A stretch of 64,000 bases of DNA from Tanypteryx hageni. Lineage: Eukaryota > Arthropoda > Insecta > Odonata > Petaluridae. Both the position numbers and the translations under genes were made by a program. Each line of letters begins with the position of its first letter. The first letter of the stretch is position 1. The stretch is from NCBI GenBank assembly GCA_028673005.1, contig CM054118.1:3121410-3185409 (forward strand), written 5' to 3'. Positions 21,933 through 32,069 of this stretch are shown one piece after another. Below the pieces are notes generated by a model. That model ran no database searches and had not been told where the DNA came from. It was given only the letters and a program-made list of their open reading frames with translations.

Positions 21933-22670
21933 GTGAAAGTTTTCAAGGCTATAATGGGGGTTGACGGTAGTGTGGTTGTGTTGAAGTGTACTGCATGTAG
22001 GAAGAAGCTAAGAAATGGTGTGCAGTGTAGTATGTGCGGGTATTGGTATCATTTTAATTGTTCAAGAATTAAGAAAACGGGGGCAGAAAAACTCAGGGAT
22101 GAGGTCCAAGGGAAAAAATAGGACTGAAGTTGAGAAGATAGAGAGATCGGGGGAAGCCATCGTAAAACCTAAGGTGCTTGTATTGGGAGATTCGATTTTA
22201 CGTTTCGCCGGGGCCGAATGCACCAATGGAGGAGCGTTGGTGGAGTGTTTTCCAGGGATAAAGACGGAGCAGCTACAAAGGAAAATCGAGAACCACGGCA
22301 AGGGAGGTGAGAAGCGTGTGGTGGTGATCACGTGGGGAAAAATGAATTCAGGATGACAAAATCAGATGATCATGCTGTGGGGTTGATTTGGGATCTGTGT
22401 ACTGTAGCCAAACGGAAATTCACGGGTGCCAAGATTGTGATTAGTGGAATAATTAGAAGACGTGATGTGGGTAATGGGAGAATAGACTATATAAATGAAG
22501 GGATAGAGTGGGTGTGCAGTAAACAGGGTATGCTTTTTGCTGATCTTAATTGCTGGATTGGTGAAAGAGACTTGGGCCGTGATGGACTGCATTTGAACAG
22601 AAAAGGTTCCTTCAAGTTCGGTAGACTTATAAACATTGTTGTGAAATTTTGCAACCAACAGGAAAACTAG
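21933..22670 (+). pseudogene. CR1 ORF1: PHD-like finger plus SGNH esterase (copy C6)
   Basis: N-terminal PHD-like zinc finger: two CxxC pairs with CGYWYHFNCS (21996-22075). The esterase follows: LVLGDSILRF is the GDS nucleophile block with the catalytic Ser, then VVVITWGKMN near the GxND block, and GRDGLHLNRKG with the D-x-x-H pair. The frame changes twice, at about 22120 and 22335, so it is a pseudogene. CR1 ORF1 esterases are thought to act on lipids or membranes and the PHD finger may bind histones (family knowledge). Here the canonical catalytic residues survive, unlike in copies C1 and C2. Confidence 0.75.
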
Positions 22671-22699
22671 GACGGGGATTTAGAGGTGTTTCTGTGGAA

Positions 22700-23010
22700 G
22701 CTCACGAGTACAAAGGAAAGGGCTTAAAGATCGATCAGCTTAACTACCGTAGCATAAGAAACAAGCGGGTCGAATTTCAGGCTTTAATTGAGATTTGTAG
22801 ACCGGACATAGTCATAGGCACGGAATCTTGGTTAAGTAAGGACATTTATTCTAGTGAAATATTTCCGGAGGGATTTGTTGTGTATAGGAGGGATAGCGAA
22901 GAAGAAAGAGGAGGTGGGGTCTTTATTTGTGTTAATGAAGAGCTATTAGGCACGCTAGAATGGGTAAGGGACGACTGCGAAATGCTTTGCAATAAACTAC
23001 TTCATAAGTA
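22700..23010 (+). pseudogene. CR1 endonuclease N-terminal fragment (copy C6)
   Basis: LNYRSIRNKRVEFQALIE, PDIVIGTESWLSKDI, FPEGFVVYRRD, RGGGVFICV and a DDCEML box match the first 110 residues of CR1 endonuclease. Homology stops at about 23000-23015 where ORF1 of the following element starts. Confidence 0.75.
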
Positions 23011-23058
23011 TCGCAAGATTCCACGGCCATTGCGCCCATACCCACTCCCGTCTCTTCG

Positions 23059-23643
23059 ATGGAGGCCGGGCCCAAGGGGAGTCGGGTTGGGAAGGGAGGG
23101 TTGTTAGTGTTAGGTAGCTCTAACGTTCGGCCTGTGATGGCACCTCTGTTATCCAGTGCCCGCCGGGAGGGAGTTGAAGAGCGGTTCTTCTCCAGATGTA
23201 TATCAGGAGGCACGGTGCCGCAAGTGACCAACACGGTGAGAGAAGAGGTAGTGGCGACAGGTTGCTCTCGGTTGCGGGTGGTGGCCCATGTTGGGACTAA
23301 CGACGCCTCGAAGCGCGGGTCCGAGGAGATTTTAAGTTCTTTTAAGGACTTGGCCTCTGAGGTTGCTCGTGTCCGAGAGGAGTCGGGTTCCGATGTGCGG
23401 CTTACTGTCTGCAGTATAGTCCCTAGGATTGACCGCGGTTCTGAGGTTTGGAGTAGAGTTGAAGGTCTGAACCGAAGGCTGTGGAATTTCTGTCGGGACT
23501 TGGGAGTGGACTTCGTCGACCTACGACCGAATATCGAATCGTGCAGGGCACCACTGGATCACTCTGGTGTTCACTACACGTCCGAATCGGCTCAGAGAGT
23601 AGCGAGTAGGATTCTCGAGCACAGTAGGGATTTTTTAGGCTAG
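23059..23643 (+). CDS. CR1 ORF1, esterase-like protein with altered catalytic blocks
   Basis: 194 codons, open. The SGNH-hydrolase layout is recognisable: LVLGSSNVRP at the nucleophile block (GSS rather than GDS), VVAHVGTNDA (the GxND block, intact), and a C-terminal block reading HSGVHYT where D-G-x-H is expected, so the acidic residue is missing while the His remains. It lies 26 bp ahead of ORF2, as usual for CR1. The Met at 23059 may not be the native start, because copy C2 has over 120 further residues upstream of the same Met. No PHD finger is visible in the part present here. The same altered blocks in copy C2 suggest this is a property of the subfamily. Confidence 0.7.
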   Translation: MEAGPKGSRVGKGGLLVLGSSNVRPVMAPLLSSARREGVEERFFSRCISGGTVPQVTNTVREEVVATGCSRLRVVAHVGTNDASKRGSEEILSSFKDLASEVARVREESGSDVRLTVCSIVPRIDRGSEVWSRVEGLNRRLWNFCRDLGVDFVDLRPNIESCRAPLDHSGVHYTSESAQRVASRILEHSRDFLG

Positions 23644-23669
23644 AGAGTAGGGCAGGGTGTAGGTCAGTT

Positions 23670-26492
23670 TTGGGTCAGGGGATAATCGATGCATTTGTAG
23701 AAAATAAGAATCCCGAAAGATTATCTATTGATAGAATATATACCGAGCGTAACATGCAGCACCAATTTCGCGATATGTCAATGATAGAATGTTCCGTAAA
23801 AGGCGGGACGGGTCGCAATTCCAATTATGATGCGACGCCATACAGTCGTGGGAGTGATTGTGGTGGGAGCGCACGTAGTTTTAGAGTGGAAGAGAAAGTT
23901 AAGGGTGAGATTAGTATGCGAAGTGATAGTGAGAAATTAAACGTCGTCGTACTGAACTTTCGCAGCATTCGTAGGAAAATTGCAGAGTTCGAGCATCTTA
24001 TTCGCAGTCTCCATGCCGACGTCGTGATAGGCACAGAAAGTTGGTTAACGGATGAGATTCAGAGTCAGGAGATATTTCCTAGAGACTATCGTGTCTATAG
24101 AAAAGTTCGCGCTAATAGATCGGGCGGGGAGGTTTTCATAGCGGTTAGCGATAAGTACGATAGCAGTGAGATTCCGATAAGTGACGAGGATATCGAGAGT
24201 GTTTGGTGACGCATAGGTAAAGATGGCTCCAAAGAGGTGTTCATATGCTCGTTTTACAGGACACCTAACGCTGGTGTAGATTGTATATTAAGTCTCGAGA
24301 AACAATTATCAAAGCTTAGACTGGTAAATCAAGATGGTATCGTTATAGTCGGTGGTGACTTTAACTTACACTCAATTGATAGGGAAAATCTATGTTTCGA
24401 ATCTAGAGGTAAAGAACGCGAATCCTGTGAGGTATTAATTGAAACATTCTGCGAGCACTCTCTCCTTCGAGTAGTCAGAAAGCCAACGCGTTCGGGAAAC
24501 ATATTAGATTTATCAGCAACTAACGTCCCAGAAAGAATAAACAAAGTCACCATTGAAGTTGGGATAAGTGATCATCAGGCCGTATATGTAGAGTGTAAGT
24601 TGAAAATCGATAGGCACCCTAAGCCTCAAAGAAAGTTTTATATATTTGCTAGGGCAAACTTTTCAAGCTTCAGGTCGCGCCTACGAGAAATACTACCTGG
24701 CTTCCGTGATATGACCGAACGATCAGGTACTGAGTCGTCATGGAAACTATTCAAGGATATAATGCTAGAGAGTATCGAGTAGTACATTCCAATTAATTTG
24801 AAGGTCGACAATAAAGAGCCACGTTGGTACAATAAGCAAGTTAGGAGTGCATTTAGGCGTCAGAGAATAAGCAGCGCGAAAATAAAAAATATGCCGTCTA
24901 CATCATCCGATGATTATAGAGCAACTAAAGTTAAGACGTATAAGGAATCCCGCGCTAAAGCGAGAACTACTATGCGCGAGGCTTTTACTAACTTCCGGAA
25001 TAAGGTATTAAATAATTATTTGTAGGAGGACCCTAAAGCGTTTTGGTTCTATGTGAGAGAGGTCCAAGGTAGAGGCCCTGCAATACCTTCCGGGCGTAAT
25101 GACTCTGGTGCCGTTATTTATGATAGCGTAGAGAAAGCCAACCTGTTAAACGGTCATTTTGTAAAAGCATTCACAGCCGTCAGCGACCATTGCGTACATT
25201 ATGCACCCGCAATAAGGGGGGACCTGATGGACGATATAGTATTTTCTGAGGTGGGAATAGCAAAGCAATTAAGTTCCATCAGACATAACAAAGCCACTGG
25301 CCCCGAAGAAATTACTGCTCGCGTTTTAAAAGAATTAGCTGAAGAAATAGCACTTTTTCTTCTGATAATCTTCGAGAAATCCATTTCTCGCGCAGAGGTC
25401 CCTAGCGACTGGAGGTTAGCGCACGTTACCCCAATTCATAAGGGCGGCGACAAGGAGAACCCAGAAAATTACAGGCCGATTTTTTTAACTTCGATATCGT
25501 GTAAGATTCTCGAGCATATACTCGTTAGCAACATAATGCGATTTCTTGATAGTAATTTATTGTTAGATGATTGTCAACACGGCTTCAGGAAAGGTAGGTC
25601 ATGTGATACTCAGCTCGGTCTTTTTATTAATTGTTTACTGAGAAGCGGAGAAAAGAATACGCAGGTCGATGCCATCTTCTTAGATTTTAGGAAAGCCTTT
25701 GATAAGGTACCTCACAGGAAGTTAATAACGAAATTAGAAACCTTAGGCGTTAATTCTAAAATCGTTAGTTGGATCCGTGAATTTTTAAATCATAGGAAGC
25801 AGATGGTTGTTATAGATGGGAAATCTTCGAACTTAGTGGAGGTTGTCTCTGGCGTTCCACAGGGTAATGTAATTGGTCCGTTATTATTTCTAATTTATAT
25901 AAAGGATATCAGCTCAGTAGTCAGAAGTAAAATAAGGCTTTTCGCGGACGACACCGTCATCTATAGAGAAATAAGCAATCCGGAAGACCACCAGTATCTC
26001 CAAAATGACCTAGAAGCTATTTCTGCATGGTGTAAGGAATAGCAGTTAGAGATAAACCTAAAGAAAAGCTGCGTCATCAACTTCTGGAGAACCAAGAGTA
26101 TGTCGTTGAATAATAATTATTCGTTGGACGGAGTAGAGATTCCAGTTTCAGACTCGATTAAATACCTCGGAGTCACGATCCATCGTGATCTCTCGTGGGA
26201 CACCCACATTCGCCGATTGATAGGTGCCGCTAACAAAAAGCTGGCCTTTATAGGGAGAATAGTTCGAAATAGCTCCGAAAATGTGAAAGAATTATGTTAT
26301 TTATCCTTGGTTCGACCGCAGGTCGAATATGCTTCAGCTGTGTGGGATCCTTACGAAAAGGGACTCACTAACGAGATAGAAAAGGTTCAGCGCAGGGCAG
26401 CTAGATTTGTAAAGAGGAATTACGATAGTAAACAAAGCGTAACATCATTAATAGAAATTCTGAAATGGGCATCGTTAGAGGAACAGAATTAA
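23670..26492 (+). pseudogene. CR1 ORF2: endonuclease and reverse transcriptase (copy C1)
   Basis: One reading frame carrying four stop codons: TGA 24207, TAG 24780, TAG 25023 and TAG 26040. A 14-bp deletion near 26487 then shifts the frame. Endonuclease: VVVLNFRSIRRKIAEFEHL, GTESWLTDEI, FYRTPNAG, VGGDFNLHSID (catalytic Asp/Asn) and GISDHQAVYVE (SDH). RT: NKATGPEEI, IHKGGDKENPENYRPI, QHGFRKGRSCDTQLGLF, FLDFRKAFDKVPH, SGVPQGNVIGPLLF and an intact FADD at 25941-25952. Thumb: KYLGVTIHRDLSWDTHIRR. The TAG at 24780 is shared with the copy at the right end of the window; the one at 25023 is private (AAG there). Confidence 0.9.
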
Positions 26493-26761
26493 ACTACTGG
26501 AAAAATTTATGTCGGAGAGACTAGCGAATGAGGTAGTAGGACTTATCAGAAGCTCGACCTATCTTGGAAGGCAGGACAGTGAGGATAAGATTCGCGAGAT
26601 CGACTGTAGAACGGAGCGATATAGAGGATCGTTTTTCCCTAGGACGATAAGAGACCATAATAGAAAAATATAACGTAGGAAAACTACGGACCCTTGGTGC
26701 ACTGCACCCCCTGCCATCCACCAAAAACGTGACTTCCAGTGTATAATGTAGATGTAGAAGG

Positions 26762-29400
26762 CATTGGATATTATAGGAGTATACAGGAAACCAAATTATG
26801 GCATGTTTACGCTTGAGGTTCTGGCAGATAAATGCTCAGAAAGACCAGGTAGTTATACCGTAATAGCGGGGGACCTAAACCTCCCGAACGTTCGGTCGGA
26901 TAGGGACGCAATGGGGGATGGGAGGGCTCATAGCATTGCTAATCGTCTATCTCAAGAGGAGGTGTTCACGCAGTTGGTAATTAAACCAACAAGGAAAGGA
27001 TATATTCTTGATGTCTTTCTTTTAAGGCCGTATTTACAAAACATATGCCCGGAGATCATGCCAGGTTTAAGTGACCATGCGGCAGTGCTTATAGAATTAG
27101 AATGGCTCACGACCAAGCAACTAAATCGAGCAAAAATTTTATTTGGAATTATAGAAGAGAAAATAGTGAAGGTTTTAGAAACCACTTAAGGGACCATTTC
27201 CCTATGTGGGCAGGTGAAGGGGGGAGTATTAATGATATATGGAATGCATTCAAGGACATCATTTATGAAGGGCTAGTAAAGTATGTTCCACAAAAAATGC
27301 TTAAAAATAATTGCGACCCCGAATACTATAATTTAAACATACGGAGGCTGAAGAGAATAGTTAGAATTGCGCATAAAGAGAAACACTTAGGACCTGGAAA
27401 ATTACAAAATACTATTTAGTAATTTAAATAGAGAAAAAGCGAAAGCCAGGGATAATTATTTACTGAACATATTAGACAAGAAGAATACAAACAAATTCTT
27501 CAAATATATTAAAAGGAAAAGGGATATTCGCGAGGATATAGTAGCCATTGAATCCAACGAGGGTATTGTGATACCGGATGACGTGGGCAAAGCGAACGAA
27601 CTGAATAACTGGTACGCTAGTGTTTTTAAGGGAAGTGATGGTACAAGTAGAAGAGTGGATGCCTCAATCAGTAGAAGGGATTCGCCGTCAAAGAAATTTG
27701 AGGAAGACGCAAACAAAATGGACTATATAAAGGTAAAATATGGTGAAATACTGAAAGTCATTAGTGAGCAACCACAAAATAAGTCGATGGGACCAGATAA
27801 TATTTCGATTGATGCACTGAAGTTGGGTGCGGAAGCAATAGTTCCATACATAAGAACATTGTTCTACATAACCCTAAATAACCATGACTTACCATTTGAT
27901 TGGAAAAAAACAAATGTTATTCCTATATACAAGGGAGGGAAGAAAACTAAGGTTGAAAACTATAGACCAGTAAGCTTAACGTCGGTCGTGTGCAAGTTGT
28001 TGGAAAAAATAATTGCGAAATATATTCGAAAATTTTGGGATAAAAGTAACTGGCTCTATAGGAACCAACATGGATTTCGAAAAGGATATTTGTGAGAGAC
28101 TCAGTTTCTAGGACTCTGTCAAGATATTGCTGACACCTTAGACAATGGGGAGGAAACTGATGCAATAGTTATAGACTTCAAAAAAGCATTCGATAGTGTA
28201 CCCCATGACCGTTTACACGAGAAAGTTAAGAAGCTAAATATTGACAAAAGGGTTATAAGCTGGATAAAAGAATTCCTCACCGGGAGGACACAAAGAGTCA
28301 GAGTAGGACAAGCATACTCAAAAGAAGTACCTGTCACATCCGGGGTCCCCCAGGGGAGTGTCCTAGGCCCCCTATTGTTCCCCATTCATATCAATGATCT
28401 TCATGAGGAAGTAACTTCAGAAATACGTCTTTTTGCTGATGACTGCATAATATATAGGAAAATAAGAAGTCAGAATGATAGGATCAACTTACAAGAGGAC
28501 TTAGTGAAGGTGGATACCTGGATAGCAATTAATAAAATGGACATAAATGTTGAGAAAAGTAAGCTTATAACTTTTACCAAAAGAAGAGTTAACGAATGTA
28601 GGCAATATCAGCTAATGGGTGACTACGTACCTAAAAGTGACTACTGTAAATACTTAGGAATAATCATTTCAGTAAATTTTGGGTTGGGTCAGCAAATTGA
28701 CCATGTGGTAGGAAAGGCATATAAATCCCTACATTGGGTGATGAGGAACCTCAAGGGGAGCGGTACAGCCACCAAGGAGTTAGCGTATAAAGCCATTATT
28801 AGACCAATTTTGGAATACTCTACGAATGTATGGAATCCGTATGAAGTGGGGCAATTAAAAAAGTTAGAAAAAGTCCAAAGAAAGGCTGCCAGATACGTGA
28901 TGGGGAAGCATAAGAAGACTGAAAGTGTAACGGAAATGTTAAGAGTGTTAGGTTGGGAATCATTGGAAAATAGAAGGAAACTCAACAGGCTATGTGGGAT
29001 TTTTCAAATATTAAATAATAAAGGGGCATGGGAAAATTTATCATCTGGGATCGAGAAACCTCACTGCATAGGAAAAAATGACCACAAATATAAAATTAAA
29101 TACAGGCCGCAGAAGACAAACGTCGCCAAGAACTTTTTTCTAAATAGAGGAATCTGTGAATGGAATGAGCTACCGGAGGAAATCTTTAAGCCCTTTCCTA
29201 AATTGCTTAAACAATTTAGGTCAAAATGTAAAGGTTTTCTTTTATTTAGAGGGTGACGAGTGAGCCGGAGGAAGTAGAGTGAATGCTTGGTAGGGTGAAG
29301 TACGGTGGGGACTTCGTGGGCCCCGGGACCGCTACGGTAACCTTGAAGGCCTACCATAAACCTCGAAAACTTCGACTCCGATTAAAGCCAAGGGGAAAGT
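26762..29400 (+). mobile_element. CR1/Jockey-group LINE, family E, 5'-truncated in the endonuclease
   Basis: Joined within a few bases to the GTAGAT tail of the preceding CR1 copy. It begins mid-endonuclease (IIGVYRKPNYGMFTLEV) and continues through RT into about 140 bp of GC-rich 3' UTR. The exact 3' end is not clear. Its RT is distinct from family C (LGPLLFPIHINDL, FADDCIIYRKI). Confidence 0.8.
26764..29256 (+). pseudogene. Family E ORF2: endonuclease end and reverse transcriptase
   Basis: 26764-27189 has AGDLNLPNVRSD and GLSDHAAVLIE (endonuclease end). A frameshift follows near 27100-27420. From 27568 to 29256 there is one RT frame of about 560 codons broken only by TGA 28093-28095, where an Arg CGA is expected after GFRKG. 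Motifs: NKSMGPDNI, IPIYKGGKKTKVENYRPVSL, IDFKKAFDSVPH, SGVPQGSVLGPLLF, FADDCIIYRKI and KYLGIIISVNFGLGQ, then a long C-terminal region ending in WNELPEEIFKPF. It is among the best preserved RTs in the window. Confidence 0.85.
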
Positions 29401-29616
29401 AATTGTATTATAAGTATTTTAGCCAAAATTGTATTATTTTTATAAAATTAATAATTTTATTCAGTTAAATTTTGGATAAGTGACCTTGATCACGCAGTAA
29501 GTTAGATGATGTGAAATTTATTGACAATGAGTCATGTAATGTTGCCACCTAGCATGTAGCCAAATTGCAACTCATTTAGTAAACAATAAACAATATTTAT
29601 CAATAGAAAATTTCAA
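29401..29616. other. AT-rich spacer, nothing recognised
   Basis: Sequence between the family E 3' UTR and the short CR1-tail-like repeat. No feature seen. Confidence 0.5.
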
Positions 29617-29707
29617 CCTGCGATAGACAATCTTTAGGTAGGTTTTGGTGCATTGCACCCCTCGCTACCTACCAATTAGGTGAATTGCAGAGTAACATGT
29701 TGATGTA
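29617..29707 (+). repeat. Short CR1-tail-like repeat, copy 1
   Basis: About 91 bp starting CCTGCGATAGAC. It has the GGTGC-ATT-GCACC hairpin (29647-29659), degraded second-hairpin bases and a GTTGATGTA end. A second copy at 51788 begins at exactly the same base and is identical for the first 44 bases. It looks like a SINE using the CR1 3' end, or a very short subfamily. Confidence 0.6.
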
Positions 29708-30952
29708 CCTGTCTATTCTAATAGAAGAGGATTTAATTAATTTTCGGATATCCTGCGTGTTTGAGTTTTAATGATTGAGTTTGCTCCTAAGATCGTTAGA
29801 GGTGATATAGTGGATATCACTAAAAATTGTTTGTCGTAAACTGTAATAAAATTTTAAAAAATTTCTGTGCCAAGAGAGAGTCATTAAATCCACTCAGTCT
29901 TTAGAAAAACAAACCCTAGAAAGATTGAGAATAATAATAAACCTTAAGTTTCCTCTTTTTTAAGCTGTCGTCGATATTACACATTCCCATAAAATTTCAC
30001 TGCTGCTTTGAAAAGAAAATTTTAAAAATATATAGTCATAATTAAACCTATCAGTGAATGAGCATGTTTTAATAATTATTTAAATAGGCTTAAACTTATT
30101 TGGTGAATATTTTATCTAAACATTTTTGAGCATGTACGTACATATAAAAAATATTTTCCTGTAATTCAAGAAATTCGTAGAGATGAGTTGAAAAATGGCA
30201 GCAGCAAAATGTAAATATGATATTAACACATTTTTTCATATAATATGTAAATGTAAAATAATCATAATTTCAAAATTGTGTAATTTTGAAAATCAATATC
30301 CTTTTATTTATATTGGAAACTTCTGTTGTGTTTGAGGTAAATTGTCAGTACCGTATCAAAAATGTTGGTTATAAAGAAATAGTAAAATTTTCTTCTTAAA
30401 AGGAACTTATAATACGAAGTCGAGAACTGGAGCATTTCAAAACTTCCAGAAATATCCCCAGCACGTTAACTTAAATATATAGTTTGATTGTTTGGGGTAG
30501 TTTTGACCCACGCAATGTAAATTTACCTCGGGTGGCATTTACATCGAGAGTAGGTAAATAATTTCAAGTAAAATTTTCCAATACTATAATTTTTCGACAC
30601 ATGGTTTGTAATACCTGACAGTTAAGATAGCTCACGGAAATTACCACCTACTCCATTTTTCAGCATAAAAACGCATCACTGTTAATAAAAATCGACAGTT
30701 AGTAACGCCAAACCAGGTGGGAAGTTTTAATGAGAGCCGAACGACGAATTTCCGTTTTCGGAGCGAATCGAACCGCGTTATTTCGAGCCGATAGTCGAGA
30801 CCGCGACCTGGGGATTTATCGGGGTAGACAAAAGAAAGTAAGTCTACTTGGTTTCACAGAGAAGACGTCGGGCTATCTCATAACCCCGTAAAAACCCTTT
30901 CTCTCTCTCTATACTCGCACACACACATGCATTTCGATGCCGTCCTTTAAAA
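29708..30952. other. AT-rich intergenic stretch, no gene seen
   Basis: No protein or RNA motif recognised. 30700-30900 is less AT-rich and looks unique. Confidence 0.6.
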
Positions 30953-31178
30953 GAGTATTTCTCAAACTGGGGCCCGCCCTCTAGGGATCCGCAAAATTAT
31001 TTCGGATGTGTGGTAAAATGTCAAAAATAAAAACTTGAAGAATAATAAATTTTTATAGGGAAATTTTATGACAACTATAAATAGTTATACAAAATGAAGA
31101 AATTTGCATTAAAGTTTCTTTTTTTTTGCTGTTTTCAATTCAAGGGTGCCGCAACAATTGAAAGTTTAAGAAACACTG
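30953..31178 (+). mobile_element. hAT-type MITE 1
   Basis: Terminal inverted repeats of about 16 bp (GAGTATTTCTCAAACT at the left, matching the reverse complement of AGTTTAAGAAACACTG at the right with three mismatches). It is flanked by a perfect 8-bp target duplication CTTTAAAA at 30945-30952 and 31179-31186. The 226-bp length, no coding, 8-bp duplication and the ends match non-autonomous hAT elements. Confidence 0.75.
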
Positions 31179-31186
31179 CTTTAAAA

Positions 31187-31853
31187 CACCCCTTCCTTGT
31201 CACACTAGCATCCTCATCCGCGTTTCGCTTATAATGCTCAACGTACGTCTTTTGTTTCTACGTCCGTAGACCTCAACTCTACGCCCCTCTTTACTACACC
31301 AAAAAAACCTTTTCTCCGGGGAAAAACCGTGGTTTCTCTGCTTCATCCATTCAACAAACCGCCCTTCCCAACCCTTAAAACCGTCGTTTTCCCATACAAG
31401 CCCGCATTCCACTCGCTGGGTGAGCATGCCGTAAACACACTGCTTCCAGGGAGACCCTCATCCCATTGATTGTCTCTCCTCCCACCAGGAACCTCCCCCA
31501 CATCCTTTTGCCCCCCACCCCTGTATACTTCCCTCCTCCCTACACCAAAAGGGGTTTGCGAGAGAGCCAAGTGTGTTGGCTGAAGAGTGGGAGGAGGTTG
31601 AATGGAGGAGGTAGGGGAGGGGATGGAAAAGAATGAAAAGGGATGTAGGGAATGAGGGGACAATGGAAAATTAGGGTTTCGAGAAATGGGATCAAGAAGG
31701 AAGACACGGAGGAGAAAGAGAGGAGGGGGAGAGAGGGATATGGAGGAGGGGGAGGGAAGGATATGGAGGAGGGAGAGAGGGGGAGGGGGAGAGGGGAGGG
31801 AGAGGGGGGGAGGGAGAGAGGGGGAGGGTGAGAGGAGGGATGGAGTTGGTTAA
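31187..31853 (+). repeat. Intergenic stretch with a G+A-rich tract
   Basis: 31600-31845 is a purine repeat (gggagagaggggga). The frames at 31200-31663 are Pro/Ser-rich and not convincing as genes. Confidence 0.75.
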
Positions 31854-32069
31854 ATGGAGGAGACGTCAGAATCGTACGAAGAGCCTTTTTTAGGAGTAGG
31901 AAGGAGGAAAAGCCTCATTTTAGACACGATAGGAATATCAAGCGAGAGAAAAGCGACGCGGAAATGGAGTTGTGTGCTCTTCTGTGTTTTGTTTTTTCTT
32001 GTTGCCGTTAGTGTGTGTCGAAATGTTCGTCTCGGCGACAAGGTGTTGCGCGAATTTTTTCTGGTTTAA
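31854..32069 (+). CDS. Unrecognised 71-codon ORF with one membrane segment (candidate host exon)
   Basis: I do not recognise this protein. It starts with an acidic N-terminus (METSESYEEP-like), has a basic stretch GVGRRKS and a basic patch KATRKW, then a hydrophobic helix at about residues 43-56 (VLFCVLFFLVAVSV), and ends at TAA 32067-32069. The layout is like the N-terminus of a type II membrane protein. A weak splice donor (AAG|GTGTTG, at about 32042) lies after the helix. The base composition is more balanced than in the neighbouring DNA. It may equally be a chance frame. Confidence 0.25.
   Translation: MEETSESYEEPFLGVGRRKSLILDTIGISSERKATRKWSCVLFCVLFFLVAVSVCRNVRLGDKVLREFFLV

Larger units (their letters stand above)
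21900..23010 (+). mobile_element. CR1-type LINE 5' part (copy C6): ORF1 with PHD and esterase, start of ORF2
   Basis: Contains a PHD-like finger, an SGNH-type esterase and the N-terminus of an endonuclease, which is the domain order known for CR1 ORF1/ORF2. It stops inside the endonuclease near 23000, where another CR1 copy (C1) begins inside its own ORF1. This is a chimeric joint. Confidence 0.8.
23017..26758 (+). mobile_element. CR1-type LINE, copy C1, the most complete of the window
   Basis: Contains most of ORF1 (23059-23643), a complete ORF2 region (23670-26660), the 3' UTR, hairpin 1 (26696-26708) and a GTAGAT tail. It is highly similar to the minus-strand copy at 62196-64000 and to C2. 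The 5' edge lies inside ORF1, just after SNRFEVLSED-equivalent sequence, so it is slightly 5'-truncated. Confidence 0.9.
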
